Positions 1-7,304 of a stretch of DNA of 7,598 bases are shown here, piece by piece (position 1 is the stretch's first letter; each line of letters begins with the position of its first letter). Origin of the DNA: an uncultured Actinomycetes bacterium (lineage in GTDB: Bacteria; Actinomycetota; Thermoleophilia; Solirubrobacterales; 70-9); assembly GCA_946886425.1 (NCBI GenBank), contig CAMPIP010000111.1, positions 1 to 7,598 on the forward strand, given 5' to 3'. The notes beneath the pieces were generated by a model that was not told the origin of the DNA, searched no databases, and saw nothing but the letters and a program-made list of their open reading frames with translations. Both the position numbers and the translations under genes were made by a program.

Positions 1-43
1 GCCCCGGTCCCCCCACCACGTCCCCGATGAAAAGCACCCGCAT
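1..43 (-). CDS. YmdB-family metallophosphoesterase, N-terminus only (runs off the left edge)
   Basis: Reading leftward from an ATG at 41-43, the minus strand encodes MRVLFIGDVVGGPG before the window ends. This matches the first strand and loop of YmdB/TIGR00282 metallophosphoesterases, which typically begin M-[RK]-[IV]-L-F-I-G-D-[IV]-V-G-x-P-G. Asp8 would be the first metal ligand of the dinuclear centre. Family members are cytosolic and hydrolyse 2',3'-cyclic nucleotides; in Firmicutes YmdB is often encoded near RNase Y. Only 14 codons are visible, so the call rests on the N-terminal motif alone, although that motif is distinctive. A TANNNT promoter element lies seven bases before the ATG, which suggests separate transcription from the ABC genes upstream. 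Confidence 0.72.
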   Translation of the reverse strand, partial: MRVLFIGDVVGGPG

Positions 44-56
44 CGTCCGGACCCTA
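44..56 (-). promoter_or_regulatory. Leaderless-type -10 element of the ymdB-like gene
   Basis: On the minus strand the hexamer TAGGGT (51-56) fits the TANNNT -10 consensus and is followed by seven bases and then the ATG at 43. That spacing puts the transcription start at or beside the start codon, so the mRNA would be leaderless, as is common in high-GC actinobacteria. No Shine-Dalgarno sequence precedes the ATG, and no convincing -35 box is visible. Confidence 0.45.
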
Positions 57-77
57 CTGCGAGCGCGGACACTTACC

Positions 78-91
78 GCCCCTATGGGGGC
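78..91. terminator. Small GC-rich hairpin after the permease gene
   Basis: GCCCC (78-82) and GGGGC (87-91) can form a 5-bp stem with a TATG loop, about 16 bases past the permease stop codon. No T-run follows on either strand, so this is a weak or non-canonical terminator at best and may be chance in GC-rich DNA. Confidence 0.22.
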
Positions 92-106
92 CGAAAGCGA
101 CCGCGT

Positions 107-1459
107 TCAGACGACCGCGAAGCGCCGCAGCGCCAGCCGGGCGAGCAGGCCGTAGGCGGCGATCAGGATCGCCAGGTGCAGCAGCGGCCCGCCGATTGCC
201 GGACCGGCCGAGTCGAGCGCCGCGGTCATCGCTTCGAGCGCCGGCTTGAAGGGGAAGAGGGCGGTGACGACGTCGATCGCGCCGGAGAGACCGCCGCCGA
301 CGGCGCCGCTGGGGACCAGCGAGAGGAAGGCGACCGGCAGCGTGACCATGAAGGCGAGCAGGGAGACGGCGCGAACCTCACGGGCGACCGCTCCGAGCGC
401 CGCGCCGGCGGCGGCGAGCCCGGCCCCGCCGGCGAGGATCGCCAGCAGCCAGAGCCCGAACCGCCCCCAGTCGAGCGGCACGAATATCTGTAAGCCGGCC
501 AGCATCAGCAGGGTCACGACCAGGCCGACCGCGACCCCGAGCAGGACCTTCTCGCCGAGCAGGGCGAGGGGCGAGACGAGGCCGCGGGTGAGGCGCGGGA
601 AGGCGTTCTCCTCGCGCTCCAGGGCCAGGGATCCGGCGACCAGAAGCACCGTCACGAAGGCCAGCGTCAGGGTCGCCGCGACTGCGATCGCGAAGATTTC
701 CAGCGGCGGCGAGGAGCCGCTCACCACCTGCTTGTCGACCTGGATCGGCTGGGCGATCCGGTCGATCAGCGGTCCGGCCACGTCGAGGTTGTCGCGGGCC
801 TGCCGGGCGAAGCTCGTCACCTCGGTCAGCGAACTGCGCAGCGGCCCGGCCGGCAGTGCCGGTTCCAGCGCTTCGAGGATCTGCGCGGTGGCGCGCAGGC
901 CGAGGATCTGGACCGTCTGGCCGATCACTTCGAAGCGGCCGCCGTTGATCAGCAGGTCGAGATAGCGGCTGCCTTCGCCGGCGATCCGCCGCGCCACCGC
1001 CAGGTTGGCCTGGGCCAGCAGGGTGTTGATCCGGTCGTTGACCAGCTCGGCCCGGACCGGGTCTTCTTCGTTGACCAGCACCTCGACCTTGGGCACGCCG
1101 GGGGTCAGGGTCGAGAGCGAGTTGATCTTGTCGACGAGATCGGCCGGGAGGATCAGGGCCGCCAGGACGCTGCCGGAGGCAACCTCCTCTTCGGCCTCGG
1201 CCCGGTCCTTCACCCGCACGCACTCGACCCGCCGGCAGATCCGGCCTTCGACGTTGAGCGCGGGCAGCTTCTGGCCGCCGACGTTGACCCGGGCCCCGCT
1301 CGGCACCTCGTTGAGGAAGGCGACCCGCGGCTTCTCCGGGCTGCGCGAGATCGCGAAGCCGACCAGGACCGCGATCAGCACCGGGTAGAGGATCAGCAGG
1401 GCCGCCTGGAGCGGCGAGCGGCGGAGGATCTGCAGGTCCTTGAGCAGCAGCCAGCGCAC
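107..1459 (-). CDS. ABC-2 type transporter permease with a large extracytoplasmic domain
   Basis: This 450-residue membrane protein is the likely transmembrane partner of the ATPase encoded just upstream. Hydrophobic segments lie at about residues 16-38, 254-279, 303-327, 334-358, 366-388 and 425-447. One N-terminal helix, a roughly 215-residue external domain (about 39-253, with Cys75 and Cys80 close together) and a five-helix C-terminal bundle follow the ABC2_membrane_3/YhgE-like layout of export permeases. The start is GTG at 1457-1459, overlapping the ATPase stop by one base (TAGTG), so translation is probably coupled. The N-terminus MRWLLLKDLQILRRSP is a typical cytoplasmic lead-in for ABC-2 permeases. 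The substrate cannot be read from sequence; drugs, lipids and polysaccharide precursors are all possible. Position opposite hemB allows, but does not show, a link to porphyrins. Confidence 0.9.
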   Translation of the reverse strand: MRWLLLKDLQILRRSPLQAALLILYPVLIAVLVGFAISRSPEKPRVAFLNEVPSGARVNVGGQKLPALNVEGRICRRVECVRVKDRAEAEEEVASGSVLAALILPADLVDKINSLSTLTPGVPKVEVLVNEEDPVRAELVNDRINTLLAQANLAVARRIAGEGSRYLDLLINGGRFEVIGQTVQILGLRATAQILEALEPALPAGPLRSSLTEVTSFARQARDNLDVAGPLIDRIAQPIQVDKQVVSGSSPPLEIFAIAVAATLTLAFVTVLLVAGSLALEREENAFPRLTRGLVSPLALLGEKVLLGVAVGLVVTLLMLAGLQIFVPLDWGRFGLWLLAILAGGAGLAAAGAALGAVAREVRAVSLLAFMVTLPVAFLSLVPSGAVGGGLSGAIDVVTALFPFKPALEAMTAALDSAGPAIGGPLLHLAILIAAYGLLARLALRRFAVV

Positions 1460-2187
1460 TAGTGCCCCCGGTGGTGCAGGTAGGCGACGAAAGCGGTCTC
1501 GAAGTCGCGGTCGGCGGCCTCCGGGGCCTCGCGCCGGACCGCCTCGCGCAGCGCCTCGGTGGGACCGTCGAAGAGCGCCTCGCCGTCGGCGAGGACGAGC
1601 AGGCGCTGTCCGTAGCGCTCGGCCTCCTGGATGTCGTGGGTGGAGAAGATCACCGTCGTGCCGTTGTCGGCGAGGCCGGAGACGAACGACCAGAGGCGCG
1701 CCCGCTGGCGCGGGTCGAGGCCGACGCTGGGCTCGTCGAGCAGCAGCACGTCGGGCCGCGAAAGCAGCCCGATCGCGATGTTGATCCGCTGCTGGTTGCC
1801 GCCCGAGAGCCGGGCGACGATCTCCCCGCGGCGCTCGGTCAGCCCGCAGAGCTCGAGCATCTGCTCGGTCGAGGCGTGAGGGTCCTCGTGCTTCTCTAGC
1901 CGCGCGAACAGCAGCAGGTTCTCCTCGACGGTGAGGCGGCGGTAGAGCGCCGCCTGCTGCGGCACCCAGCCGACCGCACCGCCGTTGGGCTGGCGCACCT
2001 CGCCCTCGTCGACAGGGGCGATCCCGGCCATGATCGAGAGCAGCGTCGTCTTGCCGGCGCCGTTCGGCCCGATCACCGCAACCTGCTCGCCAGGCGCGGC
2101 CGCAAAGGAGACCCCGCGCAGCGCTTCGCGGTCCCCGAACCGCTTCACGACCCCCCGCACTTCAAGCGCGACTTCCACGGCGGGCAC
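1459..2187 (-). CDS. ABC-2 type transporter ATP-binding protein
   Basis: This 242-residue cytosolic ATPase drives the permease encoded immediately downstream. All nucleotide-binding motifs are present: Walker A GPNGAGKT at 40-47, Q-loop Gln77 in WVPQQ, signature LSGGN at 127-131 followed by QQR, Walker B VLLLDEP at 147-153 with catalytic Glu152, D-loop around SVGLD, and H-loop His184 in STHD. LSGGN in place of LSGGQ is a common variant among NatA/daunorubicin-type exporters. Length is normal for a stand-alone domain. The chosen start is GTG at 2185-2187; a second in-frame GTG three codons later is possible, and neither has a well-spaced Shine-Dalgarno. A GGAGGG string (complement of 2215-2220) is too far upstream to serve this start. 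Confidence 0.95.
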   Translation of the reverse strand: MPAVEVALEVRGVVKRFGDREALRGVSFAAAPGEQVAVIGPNGAGKTTLLSIMAGIAPVDEGEVRQPNGGAVGWVPQQAALYRRLTVEENLLLFARLEKHEDPHASTEQMLELCGLTERRGEIVARLSGGNQQRINIAIGLLSRPDVLLLDEPSVGLDPRQRARLWSFVSGLADNGTTVIFSTHDIQEAERYGQRLLVLADGEALFDGPTEALREAVRREAPEAADRDFETAFVAYLHHRGH

Positions 2188-2235
2188 GGTACTGGGCGGC
2201 CGCGCGCCGACCCGCCCTCCCTAGAATCGGGGCCG
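2188..2235. promoter_or_regulatory. Divergent intergenic region between the ABC operon and the heme operon
   Basis: Only 48 bp separate the ATPase start from the hemB ATG, so promoters for both operons must lie here or extend into the coding sequences. A clear -10-like element is seen only towards hemB. None is evident for the ABC operon. Confidence 0.4.
2222..2235 (+). promoter_or_regulatory. Leaderless-type -10 element of the hemB operon
   Basis: TAGAAT at 2222-2227 matches TANNNT closely and ends eight bases before the hemB ATG (2236). Transcription would then begin at about the A of the ATG, giving a leaderless mRNA. This fits the lack of a Shine-Dalgarno before hemB. The upstream DNA is extremely GC-rich and shows no recognisable -35 hexamer. 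The arrangement mirrors that of the ymdB-like gene. Confidence 0.55.
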
Positions 2236-3207
2236 ATGCCCTTCCCCGCCACCCGGCTGCGGCGCCTGCGGCGCACCGACACTCTGCGCGGTCTCGTCCG
2301 CGAGGCCGAGGTCTCGCCGGCGCGGCTGATCCAGCCCGTCTTCGTCGTCGCCGGCGAGGGGATCCGCGAAGAGGTGCCGTCGATGCCGGGCATCGAGCGC
2401 TGCTCGATCTCCGGGCTGGTCGAGGAGGCGGGGGAGATCGCCGCGGCCGGGATCGGCGCGATCCTGCTGTTCGGCATCCCCGCCAGCAAGGACGAGACCG
2501 GCTCCGGCGCCTACGACGACGAGGGCATCGTGCAGATGGCGGTGCGGGCGCTGAAGGAGCAACTGCCCGAGCTGACCGTGATCACCGACGTCTGCCTCTG
2601 CGAGTACACCTCGCACGGCCACTGCGGCTTCGTCCGCGACGGCGAGGTCGACAACGACATCAGCGTCGAGCTGCTGGCGAAGACGGCGATCTCCCACGCC
2701 GAGGCCGGCGCCGACGCGGTCGCCCCCAGCGACATGATGGACGGCCGGATCGGCTCGATCCGCTTCCAGCTCGACGAGGAGGGGCACCCCGAGACCCCGA
2801 TCGTCGCCTACAGCGCCAAGTACGCCTCCGCCTTCTACGGCCCCTTCCGCGACGCCGCCGAGTCGACCCCGGAGTTCGGCGACCGCCGCGGCTACCAGCT
2901 CGACCCCGCCAATGGCGACGAGGCGGTGCGGGAGGCCGAGCTCGACCTCGAAGAGGGCGCCGACATGCTGATGGTGAAGCCGGCCACCCCCTACCTGGAC
3001 GTGGTGCGCCGGATCAAGGACGCGACCGCCGCTCCGGTCGCCGCCTACCACGTCTCCGGCGAGTACTCGATGCTGAAGGCCGCGGCCGCCAACGGCTGGA
3101 TCGACGAGCGGGCCGCGGTGCTGGAGACCCTGACCTCGATCCGTCGCGCCGGTGCCGACGCGATCGTCACCTACTACGCCAAGGAGGCCGCTGGATGGCT
3201 TCGGTGA
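2236..3207 (+). CDS. hemB: Porphobilinogen synthase (5-aminolevulinate dehydratase), zinc type
   Basis: HemB condenses two 5-aminolevulinate molecules into porphobilinogen, the first committed tetrapyrrole step, in the cytosol. The 323-residue length is standard. The two active-site lysines are Lys195 (YSAKYASAFYGPFRD) and the Schiff-base Lys248 (MVKPATPYLD). The metal loop DVCLCEYTSHGHCG carries Cys120, Cys122 and Cys130, the three-cysteine signature of zinc-dependent enzymes; magnesium-type HemBs have Asp/Ala there. The YHVSGEYSM block (271-279) is also canonical. The ATG start has no Shine-Dalgarno but a TAGAAT element eight bases upstream, suggesting leaderless translation. It is the first gene of the operon, and its last 13 bases overlap the next gene. 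Its C-terminal codons contain the strong ribosome binding site of that gene. Confidence 0.98.
   Translation: MPFPATRLRRLRRTDTLRGLVREAEVSPARLIQPVFVVAGEGIREEVPSMPGIERCSISGLVEEAGEIAAAGIGAILLFGIPASKDETGSGAYDDEGIVQMAVRALKEQLPELTVITDVCLCEYTSHGHCGFVRDGEVDNDISVELLAKTAISHAEAGADAVAPSDMMDGRIGSIRFQLDEEGHPETPIVAYSAKYASAFYGPFRDAAESTPEFGDRRGYQLDPANGDEAVREAELDLEEGADMLMVKPATPYLDVVRRIKDATAAPVAAYHVSGEYSMLKAAAANGWIDERAAVLETLTSIRRAGADAIVTYYAKEAAGWLR
3181..3187 (+). promoter_or_regulatory. Ribosome binding site of the siroheme decarboxylase-like gene, inside hemB
   Basis: AAGGAGG is a near-perfect Shine-Dalgarno lying seven bases before the ATG at 3195. It sits within the final codons of hemB. It is the strongest such site in the operon, fixes the start of the second gene and implies translational coupling. 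Confidence 0.8.
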
Positions 3208-4251
3208 AAGTCCCGCAGTCGAAGGCCCGCTCGCGCAAGGACGGCGCCGCGATTCCGCTCGACGAGACCGACAAGCGGCTGATGAACCTCCTGCAGTCGA
3301 GCTTCCCGCTCGACCCGGAGCCCTACGCCCTGGTCGCCTCGGAGGCCGAGCTCGAGCTCGGCGACGTCCTCGCCCGCACCCAGCGCCTGCTCGACGGCCG
3401 GATCATCCGCGAGATCACGCCGATCTTCGACACCCGGGCGCTCGGCTACGAGTCGATGTTGGTGGCGGCCAAAGTCGACTCCGAGAACCCGCAGCGGGCG
3501 GCGAAGATCGTCAACGCCCACCCCGGCGTCTCCCACAATTACCTGCGCACCCACGAGTTCAACCTCTGGTTCACGATCGCCACGCCGCCCGACTCCGAGC
3601 TCGGCCTCCACGGGACCCTGGAGGCGCTGATGGAGGAGACCGGGGCGGAGTCGATGCGCGAGCTGCCGACCCTGACCCTGTTCAAGATCAACATGAACCT
3701 GGAGATGGAGAAGGGCACCGACGCGCTTGCCGCGCCGGTCGAAGCGGCGCCGCCCCGCGAGCTCGAAGCGCAGCCCTACGACGCGGACGACATCGCCCTG
3801 ATCCGCGCCCTGCAGGGCCCGATGGCGGCGGTCGAGCGGCCCTACGACGAGGCCGCCGCCGCGCTCGGCATCTCCACCGAGGACCTGCTCGAGCGCCTGC
3901 GTGGCCTGGTCGATCGCAAGATCCTCCGCCGCGTCGCCGCGATCCTCTACCACCGTCGCGCCGGCTTCTCCGCCAACGGGATGGGCGTCTGGAAGGTCCC
4001 CGAGGAGGAGGTCCTCAGCACCGGAGCCAGGATGGCCTCCTTCCGCGGCATCTCCCACTGCTACCAGCGCCCGACCTACGAGGACTGGCCCTACAGCGTC
4101 TTCACGATGGCCCACGGCCGCTCCAAAGAGGAGTGCGACTCGATCCTCGACTCGATCGCCGCCGATTGCGGGATCGGCCCCGACGGCCGGGCCACCCTCT
4201 ACTCCTCGACCGAGTACAAGAAGATCCGCCTCCACTACTTCACCGACGACT

Positions 4252-4280
<29 letters not shown>
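3195..4280 (+). CDS. Single-chain AhbA-AhbB (NirDL-like) siroheme decarboxylase; Lrp/AsnC-fold protein
   Basis: This 361-residue protein has two tandem Lrp/AsnC-like units joined by an Ala/Pro/Glu-rich linker (about 172-194). Unit 1 (about 20-170) has a degenerate helix-turn-helix, then the block PGVSHNYLRTHEFNLWFTIA (110-129), resembling AhbA. Unit 2 (about 195-352) has GISHCYQRPTYEDWPYSVFT (285-304) followed by MAHG, resembling AhbB/NirG. His114, Tyr116 and Arg118, and His288, Tyr290 and Arg292, sit in equivalent places. These blocks mark siroheme decarboxylases, which remove the C12 and C18 acetate carboxyls of siroheme to give 12,18-didecarboxysiroheme, an intermediate of Ahb-pathway heme and of heme d1. 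AhbA and AhbB are usually separate chains; NirDL fusions are known in some denitrifiers. Position between hemB and hemL supports a tetrapyrrole role. The alternative, a tandem AsnC-type regulator of the heme operon, is less likely given the motifs. Automated annotation may call it Lrp/AsnC. Confidence 0.82.
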
Positions 4281-5537
<1,257 letters not shown>

Positions 5538-5541
<4 letters not shown>

Positions 5542-5963
5542 GCGCCGCGCCAAGCGACGCCCTGCGCGCCCTCGCCGCGATCCTGCGCGACGAGGAGACG
5601 CCGATCTCGGCCCACGTCGTCGAGCCCGGCGAGGCGCCTACCCTGGGCCCGCTCGCCGCCGCCGGCCCCGGCGCCGCCGCCGACCCAGCCGAGTACGCCC
5701 TCGTCGTCGAGGCGGTGAGGGAGGGCTACCTCCTGCATTACGGCGAGCCGCGGCTGCTCGCCGGCCACGACGCCGACCTCGCCCTGCTCGCCGGCGACTA
5801 CCTATACGCGCTGGGGCTGGACCGGCTCGCCACGCTCGGCGACGACCGCGCGGTAGCGATCCTCAGCGAGCTGATCTCCAACTGCGCGCGGTTCCACGCG
5901 GAGGACCGGGCCGCCTCGGTCCCGGCGCTGTGGGACGAGGCGGCGCGGTCGATCGCCGCCTAG
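5538..5963 (+). CDS. Uncharacterised helical protein, last gene of the heme operon
   Basis: I do not recognise a named family. The 141-residue product starts at GTG 5538, overlapping the hemL stop by four bases (GTGA), with CCGAGG about seven bases upstream. It has no signal peptide or membrane segment, so is probably cytosolic. An N-terminal helix (4-17) leads to an Ala/Gly/Pro-rich stretch (about 30-50), then a mainly helical part containing REGYLLHYGEPRLL (61-74), DADLALLAGDYLYALGLDRL (78-97) and ILSELISNCARFHAED (108-123). LLAGDYLYA followed by repeated helices loosely recalls the core of trans-prenyltransferases (VLLGDYLLA), but no DDxxD metal motif exists, so prenyl transfer should not be assumed. 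Conserved-looking His67, Tyr68, Cys116 and His120 could bind a cofactor; that is speculation. Coupling to hemL suggests a tetrapyrrole-related role. Confidence 0.8.
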
Positions 5964-5986
5964 GAGGGGTTGGCGAAACCCTCCTA
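5961..5986. terminator. Bidirectional hairpin containing the stop codons of both convergent genes
   Basis: TAGGAGGG (5961-5968) and CCCTCCTA (5979-5986) are perfect 8-base inverted repeats. With G5969 bulged, two further T-A pairs can form, leaving a five-base loop. The first three bases of each arm, read on its own strand, are a TAG stop: 5961-5963 for the heme operon and 5984-5986 for the secreted-protein gene. No T-run follows, so it may act as a T-less actinobacterial terminator or a 3'-end stabiliser. It is the only structure in the 20-bp convergent gap. Confidence 0.7.
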
Positions 5987-6484
5987 GCTGAAGCGGGTCG
6001 ATTCGATCAGGCAGTAGTCGAATTCGAAGGACAGGACCACGTTGTTGGCCTTGCGGCCGTTGCGGTCGAGTTCGATCGAGAGGCTGCGGACCTTGCCCTT
6101 CTGTTCCTTCTTCAGGGCCCTGGACATGCCGGAGAGGATGTCCTTCTCCTTCTTCAGGAAGCCGATCCACTTCGTCAGCTTGGCGGCGTCGGCGCTCGGC
6201 TGCGGGACGGCGCGGATTTCGTTCACGGCCTTCCCGAAGGCGCTCGCGGCACGGGAGAACTTTCCGGCGGCGACGGCCAGCTTGCCCTGCCGGATCGTCT
6301 TTTCGACGCCGGCGAGGATCTGTTCGTTCGCCTTGGTGTTCTTTTTGCAGATCGGCTCGACCTGCGCCACGTAGCTTTCGCGGGTCTGTTCGGCGCCGAG
6401 GGCGCCGGCCGCGAGCAAGGCGGCGGTCAGGGCCGTCATGAGAACGGCGGCGAAGGTCTTGGAGAAGCGTCTCTTGATCTGCAT
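5984..6484 (-). CDS. Secreted helical protein of unknown function
   Basis: The 166-residue product has a classic Sec signal peptide: a basic start (MQIKRR), a hydrophobic core (about 11-29) and a likely cut near residues 31-32 (ALGA/EQ). The mature part is Lys- and Ala-rich and predicted mostly helical, beginning ESYVAQVEPICKKNTKANEQ (36-55). It has just two cysteines, Cys46 near the mature N-terminus and Cys158 near the C-terminus, which could form a disulfide tying the ends together outside the cell. I know of similar small secreted proteins in Thermoleophilia genomes but cannot name a family or function. The ATG at 6482-6484 has a good Shine-Dalgarno (AGGGAG, complement of 6493-6498) eight bases upstream. 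Its base composition is less GC-rich than its neighbours, with many AAG and TTC codons. It converges on the heme operon and diverges from qcrA. Confidence 0.85.
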   Translation of the reverse strand: MQIKRRFSKTFAAVLMTALTAALLAAGALGAEQTRESYVAQVEPICKKNTKANEQILAGVEKTIRQGKLAVAAGKFSRAASAFGKAVNEIRAVPQPSADAAKLTKWIGFLKKEKDILSGMSRALKKEQKGKVRSLSIELDRNGRKANNVVLSFEFDYCLIESTRFS

Positions 6485-6629
6485 TGGAATGGCTCCCTGT
6501 CTCGTTCGAGTGTCCCGCGGGGACCTCCCTGGCCGCCCGACGGAGATCGTACCGCCCGGTCACGCGACGGCTACGAACCAACCGCGTCGCCAACGCAATA
6601 GACTTCGCGTTCGAACCTCTGACGCGACT
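6485..6629. promoter_or_regulatory. Divergent regulatory region between the secreted-protein gene and qcrA
   Basis: These 145 bases include the least GC-rich non-coding DNA of the window and hold no convincing gene. Candidate -10 elements are TACGAT on the minus strand (6546-6551), implying a leader of about 55 bases for the secreted-protein gene, and TAGACT on the plus strand (6599-6604), about 25 bases before the TTG proposed for qcrA. Neither has a clear -35 partner. A 13-base inverted repeat, GTCCC-GCG-GGGAC (6512-6524), falls in the presumed leader of the minus-strand gene and could be an operator or small hairpin. Confidence 0.35.
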
Positions 6630-7304
6630 TTGGCTGACGACGCGGACAAGCAAAACGGGGCCCCTGAGGCTCCCCGGCAGCAGCGGGTAAAACCCGACCC
6701 CCCCGGCTACTTCGAGGGCGAGTCGATGACCCGCCGCCGCGCCTTTACCGTGGCCGCCCAGGGTCTCGGCGGCCTGGCCGGTGCCGCGATCATCCTTCCC
6801 GCCGTCGGTTTCGCGGTGGCGCCGATCTTCCACCGCGGCAAGGAGCGCTGGGAGGGCGTTGGCCCGGTCGGTGACTTCGTCGAGGACACCTACCGCCAGG
6901 TCGTCTTCACCGAGACCGAGGGGATCGGCGACGCCGGCAAGACGACCGCCTACGTGCGCCGCAGCTCCAAGGAGCTCGGCGAAGAGCCCGGCAAGTTCGT
7001 AGCCGTCTCCAACCGCTGCGTCCACCTCGGCTGCCCGGTGCGGTTCGTCGAGGCCGCCGGCAACTTCATCTGCCCTTGCCACGGCGGCGTCTACGACTTC
7101 CAGGGCAAGCGGATCGGCGGTCCGCCGGTGCGCCCCCTCGACCAGTTCCAGACCCGGGTCCGCGACGGCCAGGTCGAGGTCGGTCCCCGCTACAGCGTCA
7201 CCTCGCAGCTAGAGCCGGTCCGGGCCCGCGACCCCGGCGAGTTCACCGGCGGGATCTGGGAATACCTCTACCCGCCGCGCCCCTCTACCTTCCCACCGCC
7301 CTGA
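6630..7304 (+). CDS. qcrA: Rieske iron-sulfur subunit of the cytochrome bc complex
   Basis: This is the [2Fe-2S] subunit that takes electrons from quinol and passes them to cytochrome c in the membrane-bound bc complex. Numbered from TTG 6630 (224 residues), box I CVHLGC (130-135) and box II CPCHGG (148-153) supply ligands Cys130, His132, Cys148 and His151 and the disulfide Cys135-Cys150. One membrane anchor (about 41-66) follows TRRRAF (34-39), a Tat-like twin-arginine motif expected for a folded Rieske domain. The start is uncertain. TTG 6630 has no Shine-Dalgarno but includes the PPGYFEGES segment that I recall as conserved in related proteins. ATG 6726 has GAGGG seven bases upstream and would give 192 residues. 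Box II has Gly where high-potential Rieske proteins have Ser, while Tyr155 is retained, consistent with a lower-potential, menaquinol-linked enzyme. The stop overlaps qcrB by one base (TGATG). Confidence 0.95.
   Translation: MADDADKQNGAPEAPRQQRVKPDPPGYFEGESMTRRRAFTVAAQGLGGLAGAAIILPAVGFAVAPIFHRGKERWEGVGPVGDFVEDTYRQVVFTETEGIGDAGKTTAYVRRSSKELGEEPGKFVAVSNRCVHLGCPVRFVEAAGNFICPCHGGVYDFQGKRIGGPPVRPLDQFQTRVRDGQVEVGPRYSVTSQLEPVRARDPGEFTGGIWEYLYPPRPSTFPPP

Noticed and set aside
378..1223. Minus-strand open frame in a second frame within the permease gene
   Set aside because: Its product is almost entirely Arg, Gly, Pro, Ala and Asp, the usual shadow of a GC-rich gene, and the permease frame has well-placed transmembrane segments.
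3901..4251. Upstream extension of the hemL frame back to GTG 3901
   Set aside because: The added 117 residues are Ser/Pro/Arg/Thr-rich with no similarity to HemL and overlap the AhbB-like domain out of frame. HemL family length is met starting at 4252 or 4273.
6438..6629. Upstream extension of the qcrA frame back to ATG 6438
   Set aside because: The extra 64 residues run antisense through the signal peptide of the divergent gene and then through the less GC-rich intergenic region, and show no Rieske N-terminal features.
5802..7082. Long minus-strand open frame of about 426 codons covering the 141-residue gene, the secreted-protein gene and qcrA
   Set aside because: Its product is low-complexity Arg/Gly/Asp-rich, changes character where the underlying real genes change, and lies antisense or frame-shifted to genes with clear motifs. 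Long stop-free frames are expected in DNA this GC-rich.
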